From: Streptomyces muensis
GTDB taxonomy: Bacteria; Actinomycetota; Actinomycetes; Streptomycetales; Streptomycetaceae
Direction: 5' to 3'
Assembly: GCF_021474425.1 (NCBI RefSeq)
Contig: NZ_JAKEIP010000080.1
Location: 1-32,355, forward strand
Length of the DNA: 32,355 bases
A program made the translations under genes and the position numbers. Below are positions 14,901-22,603 of the stretch, piece after piece. The notes under the pieces are model-generated. The model was not told where the DNA came from and searched no databases. It was given only the letters and a program-made list of their open reading frames with translations. Every line of letters begins with the position of its first letter. The stretch's first letter is position 1.

Positions 14901-16343
14901 ATGCGCTCGCACCTGCTCAATGACACGACCGCGGAGCAGTACCGCCGCTCCGTGACCGAAGGTATCGAGCGGGTGGCCGCCAAACTCGCCGCCACCGAAC
15001 GTCCGTTCACCGGCGTCACGGTCGACGCCCTCTCCCCCGCCATCGACGCGATCGACCTCGACAAGCCGCTGCTGGACACCGCCGCGGTCCTCGACGAGCT
15101 GGAGGACGTCTACCTGCGGGACGCGATCTACTTCCACCACCCCCGCTATCTGGCCCACCTCAACTGCCCGGTCGTCATCCCCGCCGTCCTCGGCGAGGCG
15201 ATCCTCTCCGCCGTCAACTCCTCCCTGGACACCTGGGACCAGTCGGCCGGCGGCACCCTCATCGAGCGCAAGCTCATCGACTGGACGACGGCGCGCATCG
15301 GGCTCGGCGAGAACGCCGACGGGGTCTTCACCTCGGGCGGTACGCAGTCCAACCTCCAGGCCCTGCTCCTCGCCCGCGAGGAGGCCAAGACCGACTCGTT
15401 CGCCAAACTGCGCATCTTCGCCTCCGAGGTCAGCCACTTCAGCGTGAAGAAGTCCGCGAAACTGCTGGGCCTCGGTCAGGACTCCGTGGTCTCCATACCC
15501 GTCGACCACGACAAGCGCATGCAGACCGTCGCCCTCGCCCGTGAACTGGAGCGCTGCCGCCGCGACGGTCTCGTCCCCATGGCGGTCGTCGCCACCGCCG
15601 GCACCACCGACTTCGGCTCCATCGACCCGCTGCCCGAGATCGCCGAGCTGTGCGAGCAGTTCGGCACCTGGATGCACGTCGACGCCGCCTACGGCTGCGG
15701 ACTGCTCGCGTCCGTGAAGTACCGGGGCCGTATCGACGGCATCGAGCGCGCCGACTCGGTCACCGTCGACTACCACAAGTCCTTCTTCCAGCCGGTGAGT
15801 TCCTCCGCCGTGCTGGTCCGAGACGCCTCGACCCTGCGCCACGCGACGTACCACGCCGAGTACCTCAACCCCAAGCGCATGGTCACCGAGCGCATCCCCA
15901 ACCAGGTCGACAAGTCCCTGCAGACCACCCGCCGCTTCGACGCCCTCAAGCTGTGGATGACCCTGCGCGTGATGGGCGCCGACGGCATCGGGCAGCTCTT
16001 CGACGAGGTCTGCGACCTGGCGGTGGAGGGCTGGCGGCTGCTGGCCGCCGACCCGCGCTACGACGTCGTGGTCGAGCCGACCCTGTCCACCCTGGTCTTC
16101 CGCTACATACCGGCGGCCGTCACCGACCCCGCCGAGATCGACCGCGCCAACCTGTACGCCCGCAAGGCCCTGTTCGCCTCCGGCGACGCGGTGGTCGCGG
16201 GCACGAAGGTCCAGGGCCGTCACTACCTGAAGTTCACCCTGCTCAACCCCGAGACGACGGCCGAGGACATCGCCGCCGTCCTCGACCTGATCGCCGGCCA
16301 CGCCGAGCAGTACCTGGGAGAGTCCCTTGACCGCGCGTCCTGA
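14901..16343 (+). CDS. desA: Lysine decarboxylase DesA (PLP-dependent)
   Basis: The protein has 480 residues. ATG 14901 is preceded by GGAGG (14887-14891). It decarboxylates L-lysine to cadaverine, the first step of desferrioxamine synthesis. It belongs to the group II PLP decarboxylases: cofactor-phosphate loop TSGGTQSN (144-151), ring-stacking His179 in SEVSHFS, VDAAYG (Asp261) and Schiff-base Lys293 in VDYHKSFFQPVSSSA. HVDAAYGCGLL and the C-terminal LKFTLLNPETT are intact, and the length is normal. It is first in desABCD, behind the perfect iron box. Its last 17 nt overlap desB. The gene order desA-desB-desC-desD makes this assignment firm. Confidence 0.97.
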   Translation: MRSHLLNDTTAEQYRRSVTEGIERVAAKLAATERPFTGVTVDALSPAIDAIDLDKPLLDTAAVLDELEDVYLRDAIYFHHPRYLAHLNCPVVIPAVLGEAILSAVNSSLDTWDQSAGGTLIERKLIDWTTARIGLGENADGVFTSGGTQSNLQALLLAREEAKTDSFAKLRIFASEVSHFSVKKSAKLLGLGQDSVVSIPVDHDKRMQTVALARELERCRRDGLVPMAVVATAGTTDFGSIDPLPEIAELCEQFGTWMHVDAAYGCGLLASVKYRGRIDGIERADSVTVDYHKSFFQPVSSSAVLVRDASTLRHATYHAEYLNPKRMVTERIPNQVDKSLQTTRRFDALKLWMTLRVMGADGIGQLFDEVCDLAVEGWRLLAADPRYDVVVEPTLSTLVFRYIPAAVTDPAEIDRANLYARKALFASGDAVVAGTKVQGRHYLKFTLLNPETTAEDIAAVLDLIAGHAEQYLGESLDRAS

Positions 16344-17604
16344 AAACCCGACCAAGACCTACGATTTCGTGGGCATCGGACTCGGTCCGTTCAACCTCGG
16401 CCTCGCCTGCCTCACCGAGCCCATCGACGAACTCGAAGGCGTCTTCCTGGAGTCCAAGCCCGACTTCGAGTGGCACGCCGGCATGTTCCTCGAAGGCGCC
16501 CACCTCCAGACCCCGTTCATGTCGGACCTGGTCACCCTCGCCGACCCGACCTCGCCGTACTCCTTCCTGAACTACCTGAAGGAGAAAGGGCGGCTGTACT
16601 CGTTCTACATCCGCGAGAACTTCTACCCCCTACGGGTCGAGTACGACGACTACTGCCGCTGGGCCGCGAACAAACTGAGCAGCGTCCGCTTCGGCACGAC
16701 GGTCACCGAGGTGACGTACGAGGACGAGGTGTACGTCGTGCGGACGGCCGCCGGTGACACCTACCGCGCCCGTCACCTGGTCCTCGGCACCGGCACCCCG
16801 CCCTACATACCCGAGGCCTGCCAGGAGCTCGGCGGCGACTTCATCCACAACTCCCGCTATCTCCAGCACAAGGCCGAGCTCCAGAAGAAGGAGTCGATCA
16901 CGCTGGTCGGCTCGGGCCAGTCGGCCGCAGAGATCTACTACGACCTGCTCGGCGAGATCGACGTCCACGGCTACCGGCTGAACTGGGTGACCCGCTCCCC
17001 GCGCTTCTTCCCGCTGGAGTACACCAAGCTCACGCTGGAGATGACGTCCCCGGAGTACGTCGACTACTTCCGCGAGCTGCCGGAGGCGACCCGCTACCGG
17101 CTCACCGCCGAGCAGAAGGGCCTGTTCAAGGGCATCGACGGCGATCTGATCAACGAGATCTTCGACCTGCTCTACCAGAAGAACCTCGGCGGCCCGGTCC
17201 CGACCCGGCTGCTGACCAACTCCTCGCTGAACGGCGCGCGGTACGAGAACGGCACGTACACCCTCTCCTTCCGCCAGGAGGAGCAGCAGAAGGACTTCGA
17301 GCTCGACTCGCAGGGCCTGGTCCTGGCGACCGGCTACAAGTACGCCGAGCCCGAGTTCCTCAGGCCCGTGCGCGACCGCCTGGTGTACGACTCGCAGGGC
17401 AACTACGACGTCGCCCGCAACTACGCGATCGACGTCACCGGCCGCGGGGTCTTCCTCCAGAACGCCGGCGTCCACACGCACAGCATCACCAGCCCCGACC
17501 TGGGGATGGGCCCCTACCGGAACGCGTACATCATCCGCGAGCTGCTCGGCACCGAGTACTACCCGGTCGAGAAGACGATCGCGTTCCAGGAGTTCTCCGT
17601 ATGA
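16327..17604 (+). CDS. desB: Cadaverine N-hydroxylase DesB (FAD/NADPH monooxygenase)
   Basis: The protein has 425 residues. It starts at TTG 16327 inside desA, with GGGAG (16316-16320) 6 nt before; no better in-frame start precedes the conserved FAD motif. It hydroxylates cadaverine to N-hydroxycadaverine. The protein has the siderophore N-monooxygenase layout: FAD-binding GIGLGPFNLGLA (16-27), substrate region FLEGAHLQTPFMSDLVTLAD, NADPH-binding LVGSGQSAAEIYYDLL (193-208), and C-terminal VLATGYKYAEPEF. The TTG start and 17-nt overlap suggest translational coupling to desA. Its stop overlaps desC. Confidence 0.97.
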   Translation: MTARPENPTKTYDFVGIGLGPFNLGLACLTEPIDELEGVFLESKPDFEWHAGMFLEGAHLQTPFMSDLVTLADPTSPYSFLNYLKEKGRLYSFYIRENFYPLRVEYDDYCRWAANKLSSVRFGTTVTEVTYEDEVYVVRTAAGDTYRARHLVLGTGTPPYIPEACQELGGDFIHNSRYLQHKAELQKKESITLVGSGQSAAEIYYDLLGEIDVHGYRLNWVTRSPRFFPLEYTKLTLEMTSPEYVDYFRELPEATRYRLTAEQKGLFKGIDGDLINEIFDLLYQKNLGGPVPTRLLTNSSLNGARYENGTYTLSFRQEEQQKDFELDSQGLVLATGYKYAEPEFLRPVRDRLVYDSQGNYDVARNYAIDVTGRGVFLQNAGVHTHSITSPDLGMGPYRNAYIIRELLGTEYYPVEKTIAFQEFSV

Positions 17605-18152
17605 GCACCACAGCCACCAGTACGTTCACCTTCCGCCCCCTGGACCCCCTGAAGGACGCCGAGCTCCTGCACGCCTGGGTCACCCACCCCAAGGCCGCCT
17701 TCTGGATGATGCAGGACGCGAGCCTGGTGGACGTCGAGCGGGCGTACATGGAGATCGCGGCCGACGAGCACCACCACGCGCTGCTCGGCCTCGACGAGGA
17801 CGGCGTGCCCGCCTTCCTGATGGAGAAGTACGACCCCGTCCACCGCGAACTGGCCGGCCTGTACGAGCCGCTGCCGGGCGACGTGGGCATGCACTTCCTG
17901 ACGCCGCCCACCGACCGTCCCGTCCGCGGCTTCACCCGGTCCGTCATCACCGCCGTGATGGCGCACCTCTTCGAGGACCCGGACGTGCGGCGCGTGGTCG
18001 TCGAACCGGACGTGTCGAACAAGGCCGTCCACGCCCTGAACGAAGCCGTCGGTTTCGTGCCCGAGCGCGAGATCCAGAAGCCGGAGAAGAAGGCGCTGCT
18101 GAGTTTCTGCACCCGTGAGCAGTTCGAGGCCGCCCGAGGAGTTGCCGTATGA
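17601..18152 (+). CDS. desC: N-hydroxycadaverine acyltransferase DesC
   Basis: The protein has 183 residues. ATG 17601 overlaps the desB stop (ATGA). It is a GNAT-fold enzyme of the siderophore acyltransferase group (AlcB/IucB-like) that acylates N-hydroxycadaverine with acetyl- or succinyl-CoA to make the hydroxamic acid building blocks. Visible are HAWVTHPKAAFWMMQDASL (~25-43, typical of this subgroup), DVGMHFLTPPTDRPVRGFTR (the CoA-binding beta-4/alpha-3 region), VVVEPDVSNKAVHALNEAVG and FVPEREIQKPEKKALL. There is no membrane segment. The four-nucleotide overlaps on both sides make it an internal gene of the des operon. Confidence 0.95.
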   Translation: MSTTATSTFTFRPLDPLKDAELLHAWVTHPKAAFWMMQDASLVDVERAYMEIAADEHHHALLGLDEDGVPAFLMEKYDPVHRELAGLYEPLPGDVGMHFLTPPTDRPVRGFTRSVITAVMAHLFEDPDVRRVVVEPDVSNKAVHALNEAVGFVPEREIQKPEKKALLSFCTREQFEAARGVAV

Positions 18153-19921
18153 CCCTGTCCGACGCCGTAGCGCATCTGTCCCCCCACCGCTGGGCGCGGG
18201 CCAACCGCCTCCTGATCCGCAAGGCCCTCGCCGAGTTCGCCCACGAGCGCCTGATCACGCCCGAGGCCACCGGCGACGGCACCTACGCCGTCCGCAGCGA
18301 CGACGGCCTGACCCGCTACACCTTCACGGCCACGGTCCGCGCCCTCGACCACTGGCAGGTCGACGCCGACTCGATCACCCGCCACCGCGACGGCGCCGAG
18401 CGCCCGCTCGCCGCCCTGGACTTCTTCATCGAGCTGCAGAAGTCCCTGGGCCTGAGCGACGAGGTGCTGCCGGTCTACCTGGAGGAGATCTCCTCCACTC
18501 TCTCCGGCATCTGCTACAAGCTGACCAAGCCGCAGGTCCCGGTCGCCGAGCTGGCGAGGAGCGGCTTCCAGGCCATCGAGACCGGCATGACCGAGGGCCA
18601 CCCCTGCTTCGTCGCCAACAACGGCCGGCTCGGCTTCGGCATGCACGAGTACCTGTCGTACGCCCCCGAGACGGCGAGCCCGGTCCGCCTGGTCTGGCTC
18701 GCCGCCCACCGCTCGCGCGCCGCCTTCACGGCCGGCGTCGGCATCGAGTACGAGTCCTTCGTACGCGACGAACTGGGCACGGAGACCGTCGAGCGCTTCC
18801 ACGCCGTCCTGCGCGAGCAGGACCTGGACCCCGCCGACTACCTCCTCATCCCGGTCCACCCCTGGCAGTGGTGGAACAAGCTCACCGTCACCTTCGCCGC
18901 CGAGGTCGCCCAGCGGCACCTGGTCTGCCTGGGCGAGGGCGACGACGAGTACCTGGCCCAGCAGTCCATCCGCACCTTCTTCAACACGACCAGCCCCGAG
19001 AAGCACTACGTCAAGACGGCCCTGTCCGTCATCAACATGGGCTTCATGCGCGGCCTCTCGGCGGCGTACATGGAGGCGACCCCGGCCATCAACGACTGGC
19101 TGGCCCAGCTGATCGCCGGCGACCCGATCCTGTGCGACACCGGCCTGTCGATCATCCGCGAGCGCGCCGCCGTCGGCTACCGGCACCTGGAGTACGAGGC
19201 CGCGACGGACCGCTACTCGCCGTACCGCAAGATGCTGGCCGCGCTCTGGCGCGAGAGCCCGGTCTCCTCCCTCCGGGACGGCGAGTCGCTCGCCACCATG
19301 GCCTCCCTGGTCCACGTCGACCACGAGGGCGCGTCCTTCGCGGGGGCCCTGATCGAACGGTCGGGCCTGACCCCCACGGAGTGGCTGCGCCGCTACCTCA
19401 AGGCCTACTTCACCCCGCTCCTGCACAGCTTCTACGCCTACGACCTGGTGTTCATGCCGCACGGCGAGAACGTCATCCTCGTCCTCAAGGACGGCGTCGT
19501 CGAACGCGCGATCTACAAGGACATCGCCGAGGAGATCGCCGTCATGGACCCGGACGCGGTCCTCCCGCCGACGGTGGAACGACTCCGCGTGGAGGTCCCC
19601 GAGGACAAGAAGCTGCTGTCCATCTTCACGGACGTCTTCGACTGCTTCTTCCGCTTCCTCGCCGCGAACCTCGCCGCCGAGGGAATCCTGGAGGAGGACG
19701 ACTTCTGGCGCACGGTCGCCGAGGTCACCCGGGACTACCAGCACTCGGTGCCCGAACTCGCCGACAAGTTCAAGCAGTACGACATGTTCGCCTCCGAGTT
19801 CGCCCTGTCCTGCCTCAACCGCCTCCAGCTCCGCAACAACAAGCAGATGGTCGACCTGGCGGACCCGGCCGGCGCCCTGCAACTGGTGGGCAACCTGAGG
19901 AACCCGATAGCAGGGCTGTAG
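18149..19921 (+). CDS. desD: Desferrioxamine synthetase DesD (NRPS-independent siderophore synthetase)
   Basis: The protein has 590 residues. ATG 18149 overlaps the desC stop (ATGA). It is an ATP-dependent IucA/IucC-type enzyme that joins and cyclises hydroxamate units to desferrioxamines. Motifs are TEGHPCFVANNGRLGFGMHE (148-167; the ATP-binding GHP block), VHPWQWWNKLTV (~236-247), RTFFNTTSPEKHYVKTALSV (275-294) and HGENVILVLKDGVVERAIYKDI (438-459). The C-terminal FhuF-like region includes IFTDVFDCFFRFLAANLAAE. The length is normal and key residues are present. It is last in the operon and is followed 17 nt later by a strong terminator. Confidence 0.97.
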   Translation: MTLSDAVAHLSPHRWARANRLLIRKALAEFAHERLITPEATGDGTYAVRSDDGLTRYTFTATVRALDHWQVDADSITRHRDGAERPLAALDFFIELQKSLGLSDEVLPVYLEEISSTLSGICYKLTKPQVPVAELARSGFQAIETGMTEGHPCFVANNGRLGFGMHEYLSYAPETASPVRLVWLAAHRSRAAFTAGVGIEYESFVRDELGTETVERFHAVLREQDLDPADYLLIPVHPWQWWNKLTVTFAAEVAQRHLVCLGEGDDEYLAQQSIRTFFNTTSPEKHYVKTALSVINMGFMRGLSAAYMEATPAINDWLAQLIAGDPILCDTGLSIIRERAAVGYRHLEYEAATDRYSPYRKMLAALWRESPVSSLRDGESLATMASLVHVDHEGASFAGALIERSGLTPTEWLRRYLKAYFTPLLHSFYAYDLVFMPHGENVILVLKDGVVERAIYKDIAEEIAVMDPDAVLPPTVERLRVEVPEDKKLLSIFTDVFDCFFRFLAANLAAEGILEEDDFWRTVAEVTRDYQHSVPELADKFKQYDMFASEFALSCLNRLQLRNNKQMVDLADPAGALQLVGNLRNPIAGL

Positions 19922-19938
19922 CCCCTCCAGACAGGCGT

Positions 19939-19978
19939 GCACCCTGGAGTACGGTCCTCCGGGGTGCCCGTCTTTTTT
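19939..19978 (+). terminator. Rho-independent terminator of desABCD
   Basis: GCACCCTGGAG (19939-19949) pairs with CTCCGGGGTGC (19957-19967), 11 bp with one G-U pair and a 7-nt loop. It is followed by CCGTCTTTTTT. Confidence 0.9.
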
Positions 19979-19981
19979 GCT

Positions 19982-20042
19982 TTTAGGGGCGCGGGGCTGT
20001 ATCAATGTGCGGCTCCGCCGCGTGGGCGCGACCAGCCCCCAC
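19982..20042 (+). repeat. Dispersed intergenic repeat, copy A
   Basis: A 61-bp unit, 59/61 identical to 26450-26510. GGGGCTG near the left and CAGCCCC near the right can pair around an inner GCGGC-TCC-GCCGC hairpin. It lies between the convergent desD and hexosaminidase genes. Confidence 0.85.
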
Positions 20043-20057
20043 CGGCCGGCAGACGAA

Positions 20058-21635
20058 TCACCAAGGCACCTGAGGCGACCGGTAGAAGTTGATCCCCAAC
20101 GCCTCCCACCGCGGCCCCTGCGCAGCCAGCCGCACCTTGTACCCCTCCCAGCCATGCGTAGAAGCCGGCGACCACCCCAACTCCGCCGCCCCCGCCAACC
20201 GAGGAAACGCCATGTACTCAAGGTCGGCCGACCGACTGAGCGTCTCCGTCCACATCGGCGCCTCAACACCCCGGATCGCCGAAGCCGGCACCCCGGGCAG
20301 ATAGTCGCCCGGATCCCAGTCGTAAGACCGCTTCACCTCGACCAGCCCGGCCCAGTCCAGCCCCAACGGCGTATCAGCGGTGTACTTCATGTCGAGGTAG
20401 ACCCGGTCAGCCGGAGACAGAACAACCCCGGTCCCGTTCCGCGCGGCCTTCGCAACCTGCGCCTTCTCCTCCGCACTCGTACTGTCCAGCCCCCAGTACT
20501 GAGCGACGGCCCCAGCCGCCGGAGTGGCGCCAGTCAGCTGATGCCACCCCACCACCGTCTTCCCGTACTTGGCGACAACCGGCTGCACCCGCTCCATGAA
20601 CCGCACATAGTCCTCGTGGCTGGTCGAGTGCGCCTCGTCACCCCCGATATGCAGATACCGCCCCGGCGTCAGCGCCGCCAGCTCCCGGATCACGTCGTCC
20701 ACGAAGTCGTACGTGATGTCCTTGCCGACACACAGCGAGCTGAACCCGACCTCGGTCCCGGTGTACAGCGGCGGAGCCACCCCGTCACAGTTCAGCTCGG
20801 CGTACGAGGCGAGCGCGGCGTTGGTATGCCCCGGCATGTCGATCTCGGGGACGACCTCCAGATGGCGGGAGGCGGCGTACCGGACGATCTCCTTGTAGTC
20901 GGCCTTGGTGTAGTACCCACCGGCCCCGCCCCCGACCTGCGTCGAGCCCCCGTACGAGGCCAGCCGCGGCCAGGAGTCGATGGCGATCCGCCAGCCCTGG
21001 TCGTCGCTCAGATGCAGATGCAGCTTGTTGATCTTGTACAGGGCGAGTTGGTCGACGTACCGCTTGACCTGGTCGACGGTGAAGAAGTGCCGGGAGACGT
21101 CGAGCATCGCGCCGCGCCAGCCGTAGCGCGGGGTGTCCTTGATCGTGCCGCCCGCGACCAGCCAGGGGCCGGGCTGGACGGAGTCCTTCTCGACGGCCGC
21201 GGGGAGCAGTTGGCGCAGGGTCTGCACGCCGTGGAAGAGGCCGGCGGCCCCCGCGGCGGTGATGGTGACGCCGCCCCGCCCGCTGTCGAGGCGGTAGCCC
21301 TCCGCGCCGAACGTGCCCTTTGCCAGGCGCAGTCGGATGCCGCCCGAGCCGTGGGCGGTGACGGGGAGCCGGTAGCCGGTGGAGGGGCGCAGGATGTCGG
21401 CGAGGTACTCGCCCACGCGGCGGGTCTCGCGGGAGTCGTCCACCCTGATGCGGGTGTCGCGGGTGATGCGGTACGGGGATCCGCCGGGGTCGACCGAGGC
21501 GGGCGCCGGGACCACCCGGTCCAGCGGGGTGGGCGAGGCCGGCCCCCGGGCCGGGGCGGCGCCCGTCGCCGAGGCGCCCATCGCGACCAGCAGCAGGGAA
21601 CCGAGAAGGCGGAACGTTCTGTGGCGCTGTCTCAC
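20058..21635 (-). CDS. Secreted beta-N-acetylhexosaminidase (GH20)
   Basis: The protein has 525 residues from GTG 21635, chosen because AAGGA sits 7 nt upstream and a classic Sec signal follows at once (RQRHRTFRLLGSLLLVAMGA). The frame stays open to 22532, but that is out-of-frame shadow. It removes terminal N-acetylglucosamine from chitin oligomers or wall fragments outside the cell. An N-terminal GH20b-like domain (RITRDTRIRVDDSRETRRVG) is followed by the GH20 barrel: RGAMLDVSRHFFTVDQVKRY, LHLHLSDDQGWRI, PEIDMPGHTNAALASY and the catalytic pair in YLHIGGDEAHST (~D333-E334). VGWHQLTG, WGLD and the C-terminal AELGWSP are also present. A dre-like DasR site lies in its promoter, so induction by amino sugars is likely. 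Confidence 0.94.
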   Translation of the reverse strand: MRQRHRTFRLLGSLLLVAMGASATGAAPARGPASPTPLDRVVPAPASVDPGGSPYRITRDTRIRVDDSRETRRVGEYLADILRPSTGYRLPVTAHGSGGIRLRLAKGTFGAEGYRLDSGRGGVTITAAGAAGLFHGVQTLRQLLPAAVEKDSVQPGPWLVAGGTIKDTPRYGWRGAMLDVSRHFFTVDQVKRYVDQLALYKINKLHLHLSDDQGWRIAIDSWPRLASYGGSTQVGGGAGGYYTKADYKEIVRYAASRHLEVVPEIDMPGHTNAALASYAELNCDGVAPPLYTGTEVGFSSLCVGKDITYDFVDDVIRELAALTPGRYLHIGGDEAHSTSHEDYVRFMERVQPVVAKYGKTVVGWHQLTGATPAAGAVAQYWGLDSTSAEEKAQVAKAARNGTGVVLSPADRVYLDMKYTADTPLGLDWAGLVEVKRSYDWDPGDYLPGVPASAIRGVEAPMWTETLSRSADLEYMAFPRLAGAAELGWSPASTHGWEGYKVRLAAQGPRWEALGINFYRSPQVPW

Positions 21636-21666
21636 CAAACCGTCCTTCCATGAGCCGTGCACTCCA

Positions 21667-21682
21667 AGAGGTCTGGACCACT
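21667..21682. promoter_or_regulatory. DasR-responsive element (dre) between hexosaminidase and DUF4429 genes
   Basis: AGAGGTCTGGACCACT matches 14 of 16 positions of the dre consensus AGTGGTCTAGACCACT, bound by the GntR-family regulator DasR. It is 32-47 nt upstream of the hexosaminidase GTG and 32-47 nt upstream of the divergent ATG at 21714. Confidence 0.8.
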
Positions 21683-21713
21683 CTCTCGTGAGACAGGTGG
21701 AACAATCCACCCC

Positions 21714-22598
21714 ATGGCGGAAATCATCCAGAAGGACGGCACGTGGGTCTTCGACGGCGACGCCCTGAGGCTGACGCCCGGACGGGACAAGAACGTCAGC
21801 CTGTTCCGCAAGACACTGGGTGAACTGGTCGTCCCCCTGGGGGCGTTGGCGGGGGTCTCCTTCGAGCAGGGGAAGAAGGCCGGCCGGCTCAGGCTGCGGC
21901 TGCGCGACGGCGCCGACCCGCTGCTGCACGCCACGGGCGGCCGGCTCACCGAGCCCCACGACCCCTACCAGCTGATCGTCGAGTCCGACCGGTACGGCGT
22001 CGCCGAGTACCTGGTGGAGGAGGTGCGCAACGCCCTGCTGCTGGACCAGGTCCCGGCCGACCCCGTCGACGCGTATCTGCTGCCGGGTCCCTCCGTCCCG
22101 CTGTCCGTCTCGGCCGGGGACGGCACCGCGACCTTCGACGGTGAGCACATCCGGCTGGAGTGGAACTGGAAGACGGAGGACGCCAAGGCCGCCGCGGGCT
22201 CGCGCACCCTGGCCCTCGCCGACCTGACGGGGGTGGAGTGGCATCCGGCGGCGGGCCTGGAGAACGGCCACCTGCGCTTCACCGTGCGCAACGCGCCCAC
22301 CAAGGCCCCGCCCAAGTACGACCCCAACGCCGTGGAGCTGTGGGGCTTCAAGAAGGACCCGCTGATGGCCCTGGTCGCGGCGGCGGTCCAGGCCCGCCTC
22401 CCGCATCCGGCCAGGGCCATCGCCACGGACGTACCGCAGCCGCGACCGGAGCTGCCCTCTCCTCCGGTCGCGTCCGCCGAGGACGACCACGACGCCCTGC
22501 TGCGCCGCCTGCGCGAGCTCGGTGAGCTGCACCGCTCGGGTGTGCTCACGGACGACGAGTTCACGATGGCCAAGCAGGCGGTCCTGAAACGGATGTAG
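21714..22598 (+). CDS. DUF4429 and SHOCT domain protein of unknown function
   Basis: The protein has 294 residues from ATG 21714; no well-spaced Shine-Dalgarno is visible. Two related halves resemble DUF4429 repeats. In the first, GTWVFDGDALRLTP (~8-21) is followed by LGELVVPLGALAGVSFEQ; in the second, GTATFDGEHIRLEWNW (~120-135) is followed by RTLALADLTGVEWHP. The C-terminus is a SHOCT motif: LLRRLRELGELHRSGVLTDD then EFTMAKQAVLKRM (~262-294). SHOCT segments commonly sit at protein ends and may mediate oligomerisation. There is no signal peptide. Its divergence from the hexosaminidase across one dre site suggests a shared regulator. No catalytic residues are evident. Its stop is 5 bp from the stop of the convergent phosphatase gene. 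Confidence 0.82.
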   Translation: MAEIIQKDGTWVFDGDALRLTPGRDKNVSLFRKTLGELVVPLGALAGVSFEQGKKAGRLRLRLRDGADPLLHATGGRLTEPHDPYQLIVESDRYGVAEYLVEEVRNALLLDQVPADPVDAYLLPGPSVPLSVSAGDGTATFDGEHIRLEWNWKTEDAKAAAGSRTLALADLTGVEWHPAAGLENGHLRFTVRNAPTKAPPKYDPNAVELWGFKKDPLMALVAAAVQARLPHPARAIATDVPQPRPELPSPPVASAEDDHDALLRRLRELGELHRSGVLTDDEFTMAKQAVLKRM

Positions 22599-22603
22599 CC
22601 GGC

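Noticed and set aside
21636..22532. Open minus-strand frame extending the hexosaminidase to 824 residues
   Set aside because: The added part lies opposite the DUF4429 gene and has no domain. GTG 21635 has a ribosome-binding site and is followed at once by a signal peptide.
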